39,610 bases of DNA from positions 1-39,610 of the forward strand of contig JAJCYU010000275.1 of the NCBI GenBank assembly GCA_029262755.1. The letters are read 5' to 3'. A program made the translations under genes and the position numbers. This stretch comes from Anaerolineae bacterium. Lineage in GTDB: Bacteria; Chloroflexota; Anaerolineae; Epilineales; Epilineaceae. The notes under the pieces are model-generated. The model searched no databases and had not been told where the DNA came from. It saw only the letters and a list, made by a program, of their open reading frames with translations. How positions within the stretch are numbered: the stretch's first letter is position 1; each line of letters opens with the position of its first letter. Below, one piece after another: positions 25,752 to 33,287 of this stretch.

Positions 25752-25775
25752 CGGCGAACCAAGGAGGCGCACCCG

Positions 25776-26219
25776 ATGAAGACGAACGGATTGGCTGCCG
25801 CACCCGATCTCTCCTCCTCCGCACTGCGAGGCATTGTCACGCCCGAGGTAGCGACTCGATTGCACAGTCCGCGCGACGCGGCAGGAATCGCGTCCGAGGA
25901 TGCGGAACGCGATGACCGACGGGTTCCGATCGACCTACAGGCGATACGACCCTTGGTGCGGGCGAGCCTCGAGGGATGGGTGGGCGGGGAGCCGGCGACC
26001 CGGGCGATGGAACCTGTGCTCGCTCAGGTCTTGGATGAAGACCCCGCAAAGGGACAAATCGACCTGCCACCCCGGCTCCTGCGTCGACTGTTCGTCGAAG
26101 AGACCGGGCGGTTGATTGCGGAAGCGACGATGATCCTCGCCGACCGGCCGTCCGCGGAGCGTGCTGCACGCACGCGCGCCTACCAGGCGGCATGCCGGGC
26201 GTTGGTCCGCACGCTGTAG
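25776..26219 (+). CDS. Small protein of unknown function, mostly helical
   Basis: 147 aa; not recognised. The gene is supported by a good promoter, AGGAGG eight bases before the ATG at 25776, and codon-position GC bias like its neighbours. Residues 1-45 are Ala/Ser/Asp-rich; residues 50-147 look alpha-helical and amphipathic (IDLQAIRPLVRASLEGWV, LPPRLLRRLFVEETGRLI, then a Glu/Arg/Ala-rich C-terminal helix). No signal peptide, membrane segment or cysteine. It is divergent from the ScfR-type regulator, sharing its control region, and convergent with nrdJ, 48 bp away. A role connected with the regulator is possible but unproven. Confidence 0.7.
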   Translation: MKTNGLAAAPDLSSSALRGIVTPEVATRLHSPRDAAGIASEDAERDDRRVPIDLQAIRPLVRASLEGWVGGEPATRAMEPVLAQVLDEDPAKGQIDLPPRLLRRLFVEETGRLIAEATMILADRPSAERAARTRAYQAACRALVRTL

Positions 26220-26267
26220 GTTGACGAGCCGGAGGTCGGATCGCGGATGTTCCTGCTCAGACCACCG

Positions 26268-28931
26268 CTAGCATTCCGAGTGGCCGCACGCGTAGCACTT
26301 CATGCAGCCCTCGACGCGGGCGAAGGTAGCTTGGTGGCACATCGGGCATAGATCCGCGCCCGGGACCGCCGGCGTTGCGCCGCCGACATCGGAGGCCTTC
26401 GCCTCCGGGGTCACCTGCTCGATGGTGTGCACGACCTCGTCGAAGAGGGCGGGCTGTGCGGCGGCGGCGGCCTTCACGTCCAGGTCCTCTTGCAAGGCCT
26501 GTCCGATCGCGTCGGGAATGGAGCGTACGCGGTCCGGACCGAAACCGACCTGGCGGCTGCCACCGATTCCGGCCAGCTCGCTGACCACCAACTTGAGGCG
26601 TTCCGCCGGCGGCAGAGGGCTGGGCATGCGCAGCAGCAAGCTGATGAGACGCCCGATTGCTTCCGCATCGGCTGCCAGATCGCTACCTGCCTTGCCGATG
26701 TTCACAAAGACCTCGAAGGGCTCCGTGCCTTCTACATGGTTGACCGTGACATAGGCCTTGCCCATCGGCGTATTGATGCGGTACGTGTCGCCGCTGGTCT
26801 GCGCCGGCCTCTGTCGTATCTCGCGGCTGAGCGCGGCGACATCCGCGGCTGCGGAGGCGACATCCGCAGCACTCTCGGCGGGGGAGTCGGCCACGTCTTC
26901 CGACGAGCGATCCAGGTGGAGCACCTGCTCGTCGCGGGATCCGTCGCGGTACACGGTGCCGCCCTTGCAGCCCATCTTGTACATATGCTCGTAGAGCTCG
27001 CGGGTTTCATCCAACGTGTACTCGTTGGGCACGTTGCAGGTTTTCGAGATGGCGGAGTCGATCCAGCGTTGGATCGCGGCCTGTGCACCGACGTGCTCGT
27101 GGGGCGTGAGCTCCATCGCGGTGACGAACTCGTTCGGGAGCTCTTCTTGGCCGGGGTTGGCCTCGTGCCACTCGCGCACGACGTCTACGCGTTCTTCGTG
27201 CCATCCGAGGCGGCTCTTGCGGAAGAACGACCAGGAGAAGAAGGGTTCGATGCCGGTCGAGGTACTGACCATCGTGCCCGTGGTACCGGTCGGGGCCTGC
27301 GTGAGCAGGGTGACGTTGCGCACTCCCTTGGCCCGGACGGACTCGCGAACGGCTTCGGGCATACCCTGCATGAAGCCGCTGGCAAGGAATGGCTCCGCTT
27401 CGAAGGCGGGGAAGGGTCCCTTTTCAGCCGCGATGTCGCTTGAGGTCATATAGGCCTGCGTCGCGATGAAGGCGTAGAGGCGCTCGCAGAATTGGTTGCC
27501 TTCCGGGCTCCCGTAGCGCACGCCGCAGCGGACCATCAGCTCGGCAAGGCCCATCGTGCCCATGCCGACCCGGCGCTCTGAGAGCTGTTGGTCCCGGTTC
27601 TCGTCGAAGAAATAGGGGGTCGTGTCGATCACGTTGTCTAGGAAGCGCACGGCGGCGCGTACGCCGCGGCCGAGCCCGTCCCAATCGACGTCGCCGTCCT
27701 GCGCAAAGCGGCCCAAGTTGAGCGCGCCGAGATTGCAAACGCCCCATGCGGGCAGCGGCTGCTCACCGCAAGGGTTTGTGCAGATCAGCGGCGAGAAGTA
27801 GTGCGAGTTGGCCATCTTGTTCGCGCGCTCGATAAACCACAGCCCCGGCTCGGCGCTGGCCCACGCGCTTTCGATAATCGTGTCCCACAGATCGCGTGCA
27901 CGGACCGTGTCGTGCGTGATCACGGGGCGACCGGCTTCGCGCCATGCACCGAGGTCGCCGTCCCATTCCGTGTCGTAATCCGGGTGCTGCGTGTCGGGGA
28001 ACACAAGGTCCCAGTCAGCGTCGGCTTCCACGGCCGCCATGAAATCGTCCGTGACACCGACGGAGATGTTGGCATTGGTGATGCGGCCCATCGTGCGCTT
28101 GGCGCTGATGAACTCCGCGATGTCGGGGTGCCAGATGTTGAGGATGAGCATCAACGCGCCACGCCGGCTGCCACCTTGCTCGATCAGCCCTGTCACGAAG
28201 CTGTACAGCGAGCCCCACGACACAGAACCGCTTGAACGGCCGTTGACACCGCGCACGTAGGCGTAGCGGGGACGCAGTGAAGCCAGGTTGATGCCGACGC
28301 CGCCACCGCGCGACATGATCTCGGTCATCTGGCTGAGCGTCTCGACAATGCCATCCCGCGAGTCCGTGGGGCTGGGAATGACATAACAGTTGTAGTAGGT
28401 CAGATCCTGCTCGGTTCCGGCGGCGGTCAGGATGCGACCGCCAGGCACGAACTTCCAACCTTCCAGCAGCCAGCGGAACTCGGCTTCCCAATGCTCCCTG
28501 AGCTCCGGTTTCTCGATGGCTGCGATGCCCGCGGCGACCCGTGCCTGCATCTGGTCGGGATGGGTCTCCAACGGGCGATCGACATGTTCGAGAGCCCGCT
28601 TCACGACCCGGCCATCGCCGAGCTCCACCTCGGCTTCGCCGTTCTCGATCCGCAGCACGGACCCGATCTCCCGTTGGCCCGTGTCGGCGTCGACACAGAC
28701 GACGACGATGTCGCCGGCACCAAGGTGTTCTTTCTCCATGTCCTTGAGCGCATAGCGGTCGAGAAAGATCTTCTCGCCGAGGTCGTTCAAGAAATTGGTG
28801 TCGCCTTCCGCAACGCGGCTACCGCTTTGCGGTGGAACGCTAGGCTGCATGCCGGCCCGGCCATTGGTCAGAGGCAACCCGCTGGGCAGTGAAGCCTTTG
28901 GGGTCGTGGGGTTGATGTGGAGATCGCTCAC
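26268..28931 (-). CDS. nrdJ: Adenosylcobalamin-dependent (class II) ribonucleoside-diphosphate reductase
   Basis: NrdJ makes deoxynucleotides with a B12-derived radical, independent of oxygen. 887 aa. Redox Cys182 (YYNCYVIPSP) and Cys399 (VCNLGALNL) flank the active site NPCGE with Asn386, thiyl-radical Cys388 and Glu390. Residues 70-120 form a small beta-rich insertion (GDIVVVCVDADTGQREIGSV). QAPTGTTGTMV is the phosphate loop. A TSCPD-type domain follows (about 710-790), and the C terminus has the Cys pairs CPMC and CMKCYACGHSEC, which shuttle reducing equivalents or bind zinc. No N-terminal ATP-cone is seen. The GTG at 28931 has GGAGG five bases upstream. It lies 99 bp downstream of nrdR, probably co-transcribed. 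No cobalamin riboswitch is recognisable in that gap. Confidence 0.97.
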   Translation of the reverse strand: MSDLHINPTTPKASLPSGLPLTNGRAGMQPSVPPQSGSRVAEGDTNFLNDLGEKIFLDRYALKDMEKEHLGAGDIVVVCVDADTGQREIGSVLRIENGEAEVELGDGRVVKRALEHVDRPLETHPDQMQARVAAGIAAIEKPELREHWEAEFRWLLEGWKFVPGGRILTAAGTEQDLTYYNCYVIPSPTDSRDGIVETLSQMTEIMSRGGGVGINLASLRPRYAYVRGVNGRSSGSVSWGSLYSFVTGLIEQGGSRRGALMLILNIWHPDIAEFISAKRTMGRITNANISVGVTDDFMAAVEADADWDLVFPDTQHPDYDTEWDGDLGAWREAGRPVITHDTVRARDLWDTIIESAWASAEPGLWFIERANKMANSHYFSPLICTNPCGEQPLPAWGVCNLGALNLGRFAQDGDVDWDGLGRGVRAAVRFLDNVIDTTPYFFDENRDQQLSERRVGMGTMGLAELMVRCGVRYGSPEGNQFCERLYAFIATQAYMTSSDIAAEKGPFPAFEAEPFLASGFMQGMPEAVRESVRAKGVRNVTLLTQAPTGTTGTMVSTSTGIEPFFSWSFFRKSRLGWHEERVDVVREWHEANPGQEELPNEFVTAMELTPHEHVGAQAAIQRWIDSAISKTCNVPNEYTLDETRELYEHMYKMGCKGGTVYRDGSRDEQVLHLDRSSEDVADSPAESAADVASAAADVAALSREIRQRPAQTSGDTYRINTPMGKAYVTVNHVEGTEPFEVFVNIGKAGSDLAADAEAIGRLISLLLRMPSPLPPAERLKLVVSELAGIGGSRQVGFGPDRVRSIPDAIGQALQEDLDVKAAAAAQPALFDEVVHTIEQVTPEAKASDVGGATPAVPGADLCPMCHQATFARVEGCMKCYACGHSEC

Positions 28932-29030
28932 GAATGCCTCCTGATAGACCGACCAGGCGGGGTGCGCCGCGGTCGCGGGGGAAAGACGGACACCGCCGCG
29001 CGCAGCGCGACGGCAGTAGGTTGCTTGGCG

Positions 29031-29519
29031 CTAGAAGCCCAGCGGCATCTGCCGCTTCTGCTCCTCATCGCGCATTTTCTGATCTCGGAGTCGTTCGATC
29101 TCGCTGACGAGCACCTCGAGATCGGTGAAGCGGCGGTACACGCTGGCGAAACGTACGTAGGCGACGTCGTCGAGCTTGCGAAGGTGGTTCATCACGAGCT
29201 CGCCGATGATCGGTCCGGCGACCTCGCTCTTGCCCATGCGATAGAGCTGAATCTCCACCGCGGATGCGACCTCTTCGATCGTATCGGCGGATATCGGCCG
29301 CTTGACGCACGCGAGACGTAGACCACGGGTCAACTTTTCGCGGTCAAAGTCTTCCCTCCGGTTGTCGCTCTTGACGACCTGGAGGTTGGCCGAAGCCACC
29401 CGCTCGTAGGTTGTGAAGCGCTCGCGACACCCGTCGCACTCGCGCCGCCTGCGAATGGCGCTCGACACCTCGCGCGTGTCCACGACGTGACTCGGCCCTT
29501 GGCAGTAGGGGCACTTCAT
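29031..29519 (-). CDS. nrdR: Transcriptional repressor NrdR
   Basis: NrdR represses ribonucleotide reductase genes when dATP is high. 162 aa: an N-terminal zinc ribbon with CPYC (3-6) and CDGC (28-31), then an ATP-cone domain (about 49-139; VVKSDNRREDFDREKLTRGL onward, YVRFASVYRRF at its end). The length is typical (150-170). The ATG at 29519 has GGAG six bases upstream. It is the first gene of the nrdR-nrdJ pair. An NrdR-box-like palindrome sits 160 bp upstream, so autoregulation of the pair is likely. Confidence 0.97.
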   Translation of the reverse strand: MKCPYCQGPSHVVDTREVSSAIRRRRECDGCRERFTTYERVASANLQVVKSDNRREDFDREKLTRGLRLACVKRPISADTIEEVASAVEIQLYRMGKSEVAGPIIGELVMNHLRKLDDVAYVRFASVYRRFTDLEVLVSEIERLRDQKMRDEEQKRQMPLGF

Positions 29520-29587
29520 GCGACGCTCCTGGGAACGAGCGAACCAGGACCGAAATTGGGCGGCCTGGCGGGTGGTTGGGGATATCG

Positions 29588-29641
29588 TGTGGACAACAAT
29601 GGGTCAGACGGTGGATGATCCTGTGGACAAGCCGTGGACGA
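29588..29641. promoter_or_regulatory. DnaA-box-like cluster in the nrdR-nrdJ leader
   Basis: TGTGGACAA, the complement of the DnaA box TTGTCCACA typical of GC-rich bacteria, occurs exactly at 29588-29596 and 29622-29630. A 7-of-9 match (CGTGGACGA) follows at 29633-29641. All have the same orientation. They lie downstream of the predicted start site, within the leader. Confidence 0.5.
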
Positions 29642-29678
29642 CCGAGACCCCGCATGTAGGGGGGCTGGACGAAGGACT

Positions 29679-29694
29679 CCACCATATGTTGTGG
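29679..29694. promoter_or_regulatory. NrdR-box-like palindrome
   Basis: CCACCATATGTTGTGG matches the published NrdR consensus (acaCwAtATaTwGtgt) at 12 of 16 positions and is itself nearly palindromic. It covers roughly +6 to +21 of the predicted nrdR transcript. NrdR usually binds two boxes; a second good one at 31 bp centre-to-centre spacing is not seen. Confidence 0.6.
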
Positions 29695-29706
29695 CCCGAC
29701 CCGGCG

Positions 29707-29715
29707 ATTCTATCA
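29707..29715 (-). promoter_or_regulatory. Extended -10 element of the nrdR-nrdJ promoter
   Basis: On the minus strand TGATAGAAT matches TGnTATAAT at all but one position. Transcription would begin near 29700, about 180 bases before nrdR. No good -35 at 17 bases, as is common for extended -10 promoters. Confidence 0.55.
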
Positions 29716-29776
29716 CAGGCACCCGACGCACCGCAACCGCATTTCTTGGCCGAACGTCACGACCGCGTCACAGGAA

Positions 29777-29833
29777 AGCGAACGCGAGCACGGCCACGGG
29801 AAACACATCCCCATGGCCGTGCAAGCGTTCGCT
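29777..29833 (-). terminator. Intrinsic terminator downstream of ftsZ
   Basis: A long hairpin: 29777-29785 pairs with 29825-29833 (nine perfect pairs), two mismatches, then 29788-29796 with 29814-29822 (nine pairs), one mismatch, and GGG with CCC around a nine-base loop. On the minus strand, the direction of ftsZ, it is followed by a short T-rich stretch (TTTCCT). It starts about 32 bases after the ftsZ stop and probably ends the dcw transcript and insulates nrdR. Confidence 0.75.
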
Positions 29834-29864
29834 ACGCAGCGCAAAATTCGCGCCCCAAGGCCCG

Positions 29865-30992
29865 CTAGCTGCGGTTGCGCAGGAAGGCGGGCACCTCCAG
29901 ATCGGTCTCGAAACCGGGTCGGCGAGGAGTGCGCGGAGCCGGCGCCGGCGCGCTCGTGCCGGTGCCCGTTCGCGTCTCCGGACGCCGCCGCCGCGGCATG
30001 TCGATGACGTTGGCCAAACCGGGACGGCCCTCGGCCCGTGCCTCAGCGCGGAAACCGGTGGCGATCACGGTGATGCGCAACTCTTCCGTCATATCCGGGT
30101 CCAGCACGGCGCCGAAGATGATGTTCGCGTCCCGATCGACGTGCTGCCCGATGACCTCGGCCGCATCATTGACCTCCTGAAGCGTCATGTCCATGCCGCC
30201 GGTGACGTTGAAGAGCACGCCCGTAGCGCCGTCGATGGTCACGTCGAGCAACGGGCTCGCGATCGCGCGCTCCGCGGCCTCCAGCGCACGGTTCTCACCA
30301 TTCGCGCGCCCGACCGACATCAACGCGGCGCCGCCGTCCGACATGATCGTCCGCACGTCCGCGAAGTCCAGATTGATCAGGCCGGGAACCGTGATCAGCT
30401 CCGAGATTCCCTGAATACCTTGGTGGAGCACCTCGTCCGCGGCGCGGAACGCGTCCTGGAAGGTAATCCGATGATCGCCCAACGTCATCAAGCGATCATT
30501 CGGGATCACGATCAAGGTGTCGACATTTTCGGCCAGCCGCTCGATGCCTTCCGTCGCGGAATTGAGCCGCGGCGAGCCCTCGAACGAGAAGGGCTTGGTG
30601 ACGACACCGATGGTCAGCGCGCCCGCAGCGCGCGCGATCTCGGCCACCACCGGTGCAGCGCCCGTGCCGGTGCCGCCGCCCATGCCCGCGGTGACGAAGA
30701 CCATGTCCGCGCCGCTAAGGCTGGCTTCGAGATCCTCGCGGCTCTCCTCGGCGGCCTTCTCACCGACCTCGCCGCGGCCACCCGCGCCGAGACCCTTCGT
30801 CAGCTTTGTGCCGATCTGCAATCGCTGGCCCGCCTGTGAGAGCTGCAGCGCTTGCGCGTCCGTGTTGACGGCGACGAATTCGACGCCGGCCAGACCCTCA
30901 GCGATCATGCGGTTCACGGCGTTGCTGCCACCGCCGCCGACACCGATGACCTTGATTGTTGCCAGACTGTCCGACTCAAACGGGCGGTTCAT
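29865..30992 (-). CDS. ftsZ: Cell division protein FtsZ
   Basis: FtsZ is the tubulin-like GTPase that forms the division ring. From the ATG at 30992 (AGGAGG just upstream) it is 375 aa. Visible motifs: [16 protein letters not shown] near the N terminus, the tubulin signature [10 protein letters not shown] (105-114), and [15 protein letters not shown] (T7 loop). After residue 315 comes a short Arg/Pro/Thr-rich linker, then the C-terminal peptide [11 protein letters not shown], which binds FtsA and other partners. The frame is open upstream to a TTG at 31172 but that 60-residue extension lies in the ftsA-ftsZ spacer and looks non-coding. It is the last gene of the dcw cluster. Confidence 0.98.
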   Translation of the reverse strand: MNRPFESDSLATIKVIGVGGGGSNAVNRMIAEGLAGVEFVAVNTDAQALQLSQAGQRLQIGTKLTKGLGAGGRGEVGEKAAEESREDLEASLSGADMVFVTAGMGGGTGTGAAPVVAEIARAAGALTIGVVTKPFSFEGSPRLNSATEGIERLAENVDTLIVIPNDRLMTLGDHRITFQDAFRAADEVLHQGIQGISELITVPGLINLDFADVRTIMSDGGAALMSVGRANGENRALEAAERAIASPLLDVTIDGATGVLFNVTGGMDMTLQEVNDAAEVIGQHVDRDANIIFGAVLDPDMTEELRITVIATGFRAEARAEGRPGLANVIDMPRRRRPETRTGTGTSAPAPAPRTPRRPGFETDLEVPAFLRNRS

Positions 30993-31052
30993 GACTGCCT
31001 CCTGGTTCTTGCGAGTCCCGGGAATCGTGCCGGGCCCATTGTGTGCGAGTTT

Positions 31053-31071
31053 CGCGGGCGTGTCACCCGCG
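31053..31071. other. GC-rich hairpin in the ftsA-ftsZ spacer
   Basis: CGCGGG pairs perfectly with CCCGCG around a seven-base loop, 60 bases before ftsZ. The 187-bp spacer is the only sizeable gap in the dcw cluster. It also has an orphan AGGAGG near its start (minus strand) with no ATG or GTG at a suitable distance. The hairpin may be an RNA processing or pausing element that raises ftsZ level relative to ftsA; no clear ftsZ promoter is seen. Confidence 0.35.
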
Positions 31072-31179
31072 GTGGATCCGAATGCCGACGAAGAAGAATT
31101 TCCAATCGCGTTTTGGTGGTGCCGAGTCTCGATGGGGCAACCTCCTGTCTCCAAGTGGTTCGGGTGGTACAAGTGTCGG

Positions 31180-32424
31180 CTAGTGAATGCCGTTGCGGCC
31201 GTCGCGGCGAGGCAGAAGCGCCTGCCGCATCCAGTCCAACATCGATGCCGATGTGCCCCCTGCGCCGCGGCGCGGCAGCGGGTCGTGGGCCTGTTTTGCG
31301 CTCCAGCGGAGCAAGCCGACCGCGGCCGCGTGGCCCGGACCTCCTGCCGCGTCCGTCAGCCCTACAACATCTCGCGGGCGGCCGATGCGTACCGGCAAGT
31401 GCAGGGTCTCGTGCAACCGTCGTGCGAGGCCGCTCAGCTCCGTGCCGCCGCCCACCAACACCACACCGGCCGGCGGACCGTCGACGTACTCCGCACTCTG
31501 GATCTCCTCCATGACCATGGATGCGATCTCGTCGATGCGCGCAGCGAGCACCTCGCTCACATCGCGGCGTCCGACGCGTCGTCGTGACTCCTCGCCGAAG
31601 GGGGTGATCTCGATTTCCGTGCGTTCGTCGTCATGCTCCGGCAGGACATGGCCGTGTGTCTGCTTCAACCGCTCCGCCTGTTCGAACGGGGTCTGGAACA
31701 TGACGGCCAGGTCGTTGGTCAAATGCCGACCGCCCAACCCGACGGTTGCAGAGTGAACGAGCGCTCCCTCGCGGTAGCAGGCGACGCCCGTAACGGCATG
31801 TCCCATATCCATCACCACGACACCGAGCTCACGCTCGTCCGGTGTCAGGGTCGCTTCCGCGGCGGCCAGGGTGGAGAGGACGAAACGGGCCGGCGCAATC
31901 TCCGCCATGCCGACGCAACGTCGCAGGTTGTTGAACGCAGCTTGACTGCCCGTGACCACATGCACCGACGAATGCAGTCGGAAGCCCTCCATGCCGCTCG
32001 GATCGGCGAGCACCGGGCCCTCGTCGACCTGAAAGTGCCGGGGCACGACGTGCAGGACTTCGCGTTCGGGGCCGATCGGCACGGTGCCGGCCGCCTCCAG
32101 CGCACGAGCGACATCCTGCGCGTCCACGGGTCGGGGCCTGCGGCCGCAGGGTACGTCCGCGCCGTTGTTACGGCTGTGAATATGCAGGCCCGTGATGCCG
32201 ATGACCGCGGAATCGAAGCTGTCACCGGCCAGGCGCTCCGCCCGGTCGACGCTGGCGGCGATGGCGCCTGCCGCATCCTCGACGTTCACAACCTCGCCTG
32301 CCCGGATTCCTTCCGCCGGCGCGTGGCCGACGCCTAGGATCCGAACGCCTCCCCCTGGGCCGGGGAGCAGCTCGCCGATGAGTGCGGCGATCTTGTGCGA
32401 GCCCACATCGATGCCGATGATCAT
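31180..32424 (-). CDS. ftsA: Cell division protein FtsA
   Basis: FtsA is the actin-like protein that tethers FtsZ filaments to the membrane. From the ATG at 32424 it has 414 aa. The N terminus [19 protein letters not shown] is phosphate-binding loop 1 of the actin fold; the SHS2/1C domain follows ([12 protein letters not shown] onward); loop 2 reads [19 protein letters not shown]; the adenosine motif is [13 protein letters not shown]. The C terminus ([17 protein letters not shown]) is an amphipathic helix of the membrane-targeting type. The start overlaps the ftsQ stop as ATGA (32421-32424), with GAGGAG upstream. An upstream ATG at 32589 lies inside ftsQ and is rejected. Confidence 0.95.
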   Translation of the reverse strand: MIIGIDVGSHKIAALIGELLPGPGGGVRILGVGHAPAEGIRAGEVVNVEDAAGAIAASVDRAERLAGDSFDSAVIGITGLHIHSRNNGADVPCGRRPRPVDAQDVARALEAAGTVPIGPEREVLHVVPRHFQVDEGPVLADPSGMEGFRLHSSVHVVTGSQAAFNNLRRCVGMAEIAPARFVLSTLAAAEATLTPDERELGVVVMDMGHAVTGVACYREGALVHSATVGLGGRHLTNDLAVMFQTPFEQAERLKQTHGHVLPEHDDERTEIEITPFGEESRRRVGRRDVSEVLAARIDEIASMVMEEIQSAEYVDGPPAGVVLVGGGTELSGLARRLHETLHLPVRIGRPRDVVGLTDAAGGPGHAAAVGLLRWSAKQAHDPLPRRGAGGTSASMLDWMRQALLPRRDGRNGIH

Positions 32425-33287
32425 GAGCCGTTCTCCTCGCCGCGAATGCGGTAATAGGGTCGTGTGGGATAGCGCAGGTCCACCATCTCTACCGCATCGG
32501 ACCAGGGCGCAAGGCGTTGGCTCAAGGCATCCAGCACCGCCAGTTGGCGTGAGACGAGAGCCGGATCTTGGCCTAGCCGTAGCTCCCATCCGTCCTCGGT
32601 GGCGGCTACGTAGCCGTGCTCGTCATCCCAGACCAGGCGCTCGAAGCGCTTGGACAAGGCAAGAGCTGCCGCGACGCGCTCCGGCCCGATGGACGACCCG
32701 ACTGCTGGCGGCTCCCCGGAAGCCAGCCGGACAGGGATAAGCGCGGCGAGCCGCGCTGGGTCCGCCGGCGGCGGCATCACCGTGCCGACCTCGTCGACGG
32801 CCATCGCGCCTGAGATGCCGGAAATCAGGAGTAGCGGCTGTGTCTCCTCGACCCGGATCTCTGCGCGTGCCGGTACGGCAAGCGATACCCAGGCACGTCG
32901 TACTTCGGGCAAGGCCTCGACAGCCGCCTCGGCAACGCGGGGATCGACCGTGAGCACGTGGCGTCCTTCCAGGCCGGAAGCAGCGTACAAGGCGCCGTTG
33001 CCCAAGCGGATGTTGCCGGATATCACGGCGCCGGACACGCGCTGCGACGGCGATACGACGAGCCACACCGCGACCGCGAACAGGCCGAGACTCGCTGCGG
33101 CCGAGAGCAGGCGCGACGGATGGCGTCGCGCATGCGACCAGGCCAGCCTTGGCGTCAGAGCCGGAGCGCGGCGGCGGTTCGTGACGCGCGGCGCGACCAT
33201 CCGCCCGCCTTGGGGTGGGTTCTCCTTGCGTCGTGCTCGCCACGCCCGCAGGACCCGCTTGCGCTTTCGTCGTGCGCTAAACGTCAT
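32421..33287 (-). CDS. ftsQ: Cell division protein FtsQ/DivIB
   Basis: FtsQ is a single-pass septal protein that links early and late division proteins. From the ATG at 33287: 288 aa with a strongly basic cytoplasmic N terminus (1-55, many Arg), one membrane segment at about 58-79 (LLSAAASLGLFAVAVWLVV), a POTRA domain (VSGAVISGNIRLGNGALY through ARAEIRVEETQP), and the FtsQ beta domain ending in VDLRYPTRPYYRIRG. GGAGG lies eight bases before the ATG. It overlaps murB sequence by 11 nt and ftsA by four. A ddl gene, often found here, is absent. Confidence 0.92.
   Translation of the reverse strand: MTFSARRKRKRVLRAWRARRKENPPQGGRMVAPRVTNRRRAPALTPRLAWSHARRHPSRLLSAAASLGLFAVAVWLVVSPSQRVSGAVISGNIRLGNGALYAASGLEGRHVLTVDPRVAEAAVEALPEVRRAWVSLAVPARAEIRVEETQPLLLISGISGAMAVDEVGTVMPPPADPARLAALIPVRLASGEPPAVGSSIGPERVAAALALSKRFERLVWDDEHGYVAATEDGWELRLGQDPALVSRQLAVLDALSQRLAPWSDAVEMVDLRYPTRPYYRIRGEENGS

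Larger units (their letters stand above)
25603..25759. promoter_or_regulatory. Repeated GCGAAC half-sites and palindromes in the divergent promoter region
   Basis: GTTCGC-5-GCGAAC is a perfect inverted repeat at 25603-25619. GCGAA-CT-TTCGC is another at 25711-25722, directly before the -35 of the small gene. A further GCGAAC lies at 25754-25759, downstream of that gene's -10. A different dyad, AACGA-5-TCGTT, is at 25687-25701. The shared word in both orientations suggests binding sites for one dimeric regulator, most simply the adjacent ScfR-type protein. This is inference only. Confidence 0.45.

Noticed and set aside
28932-29030. Cobalamin riboswitch before nrdJ
   Set aside because: The 99-bp gap is too short and I find no B12-box-like sequence.
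29588-29641. Replication origin suggested by DnaA-box-like repeats
   Set aside because: Only two exact boxes and one weak one, no AT-rich unwinding region and no dnaA, dnaN or rpmH nearby; a transcriptional role is more likely.
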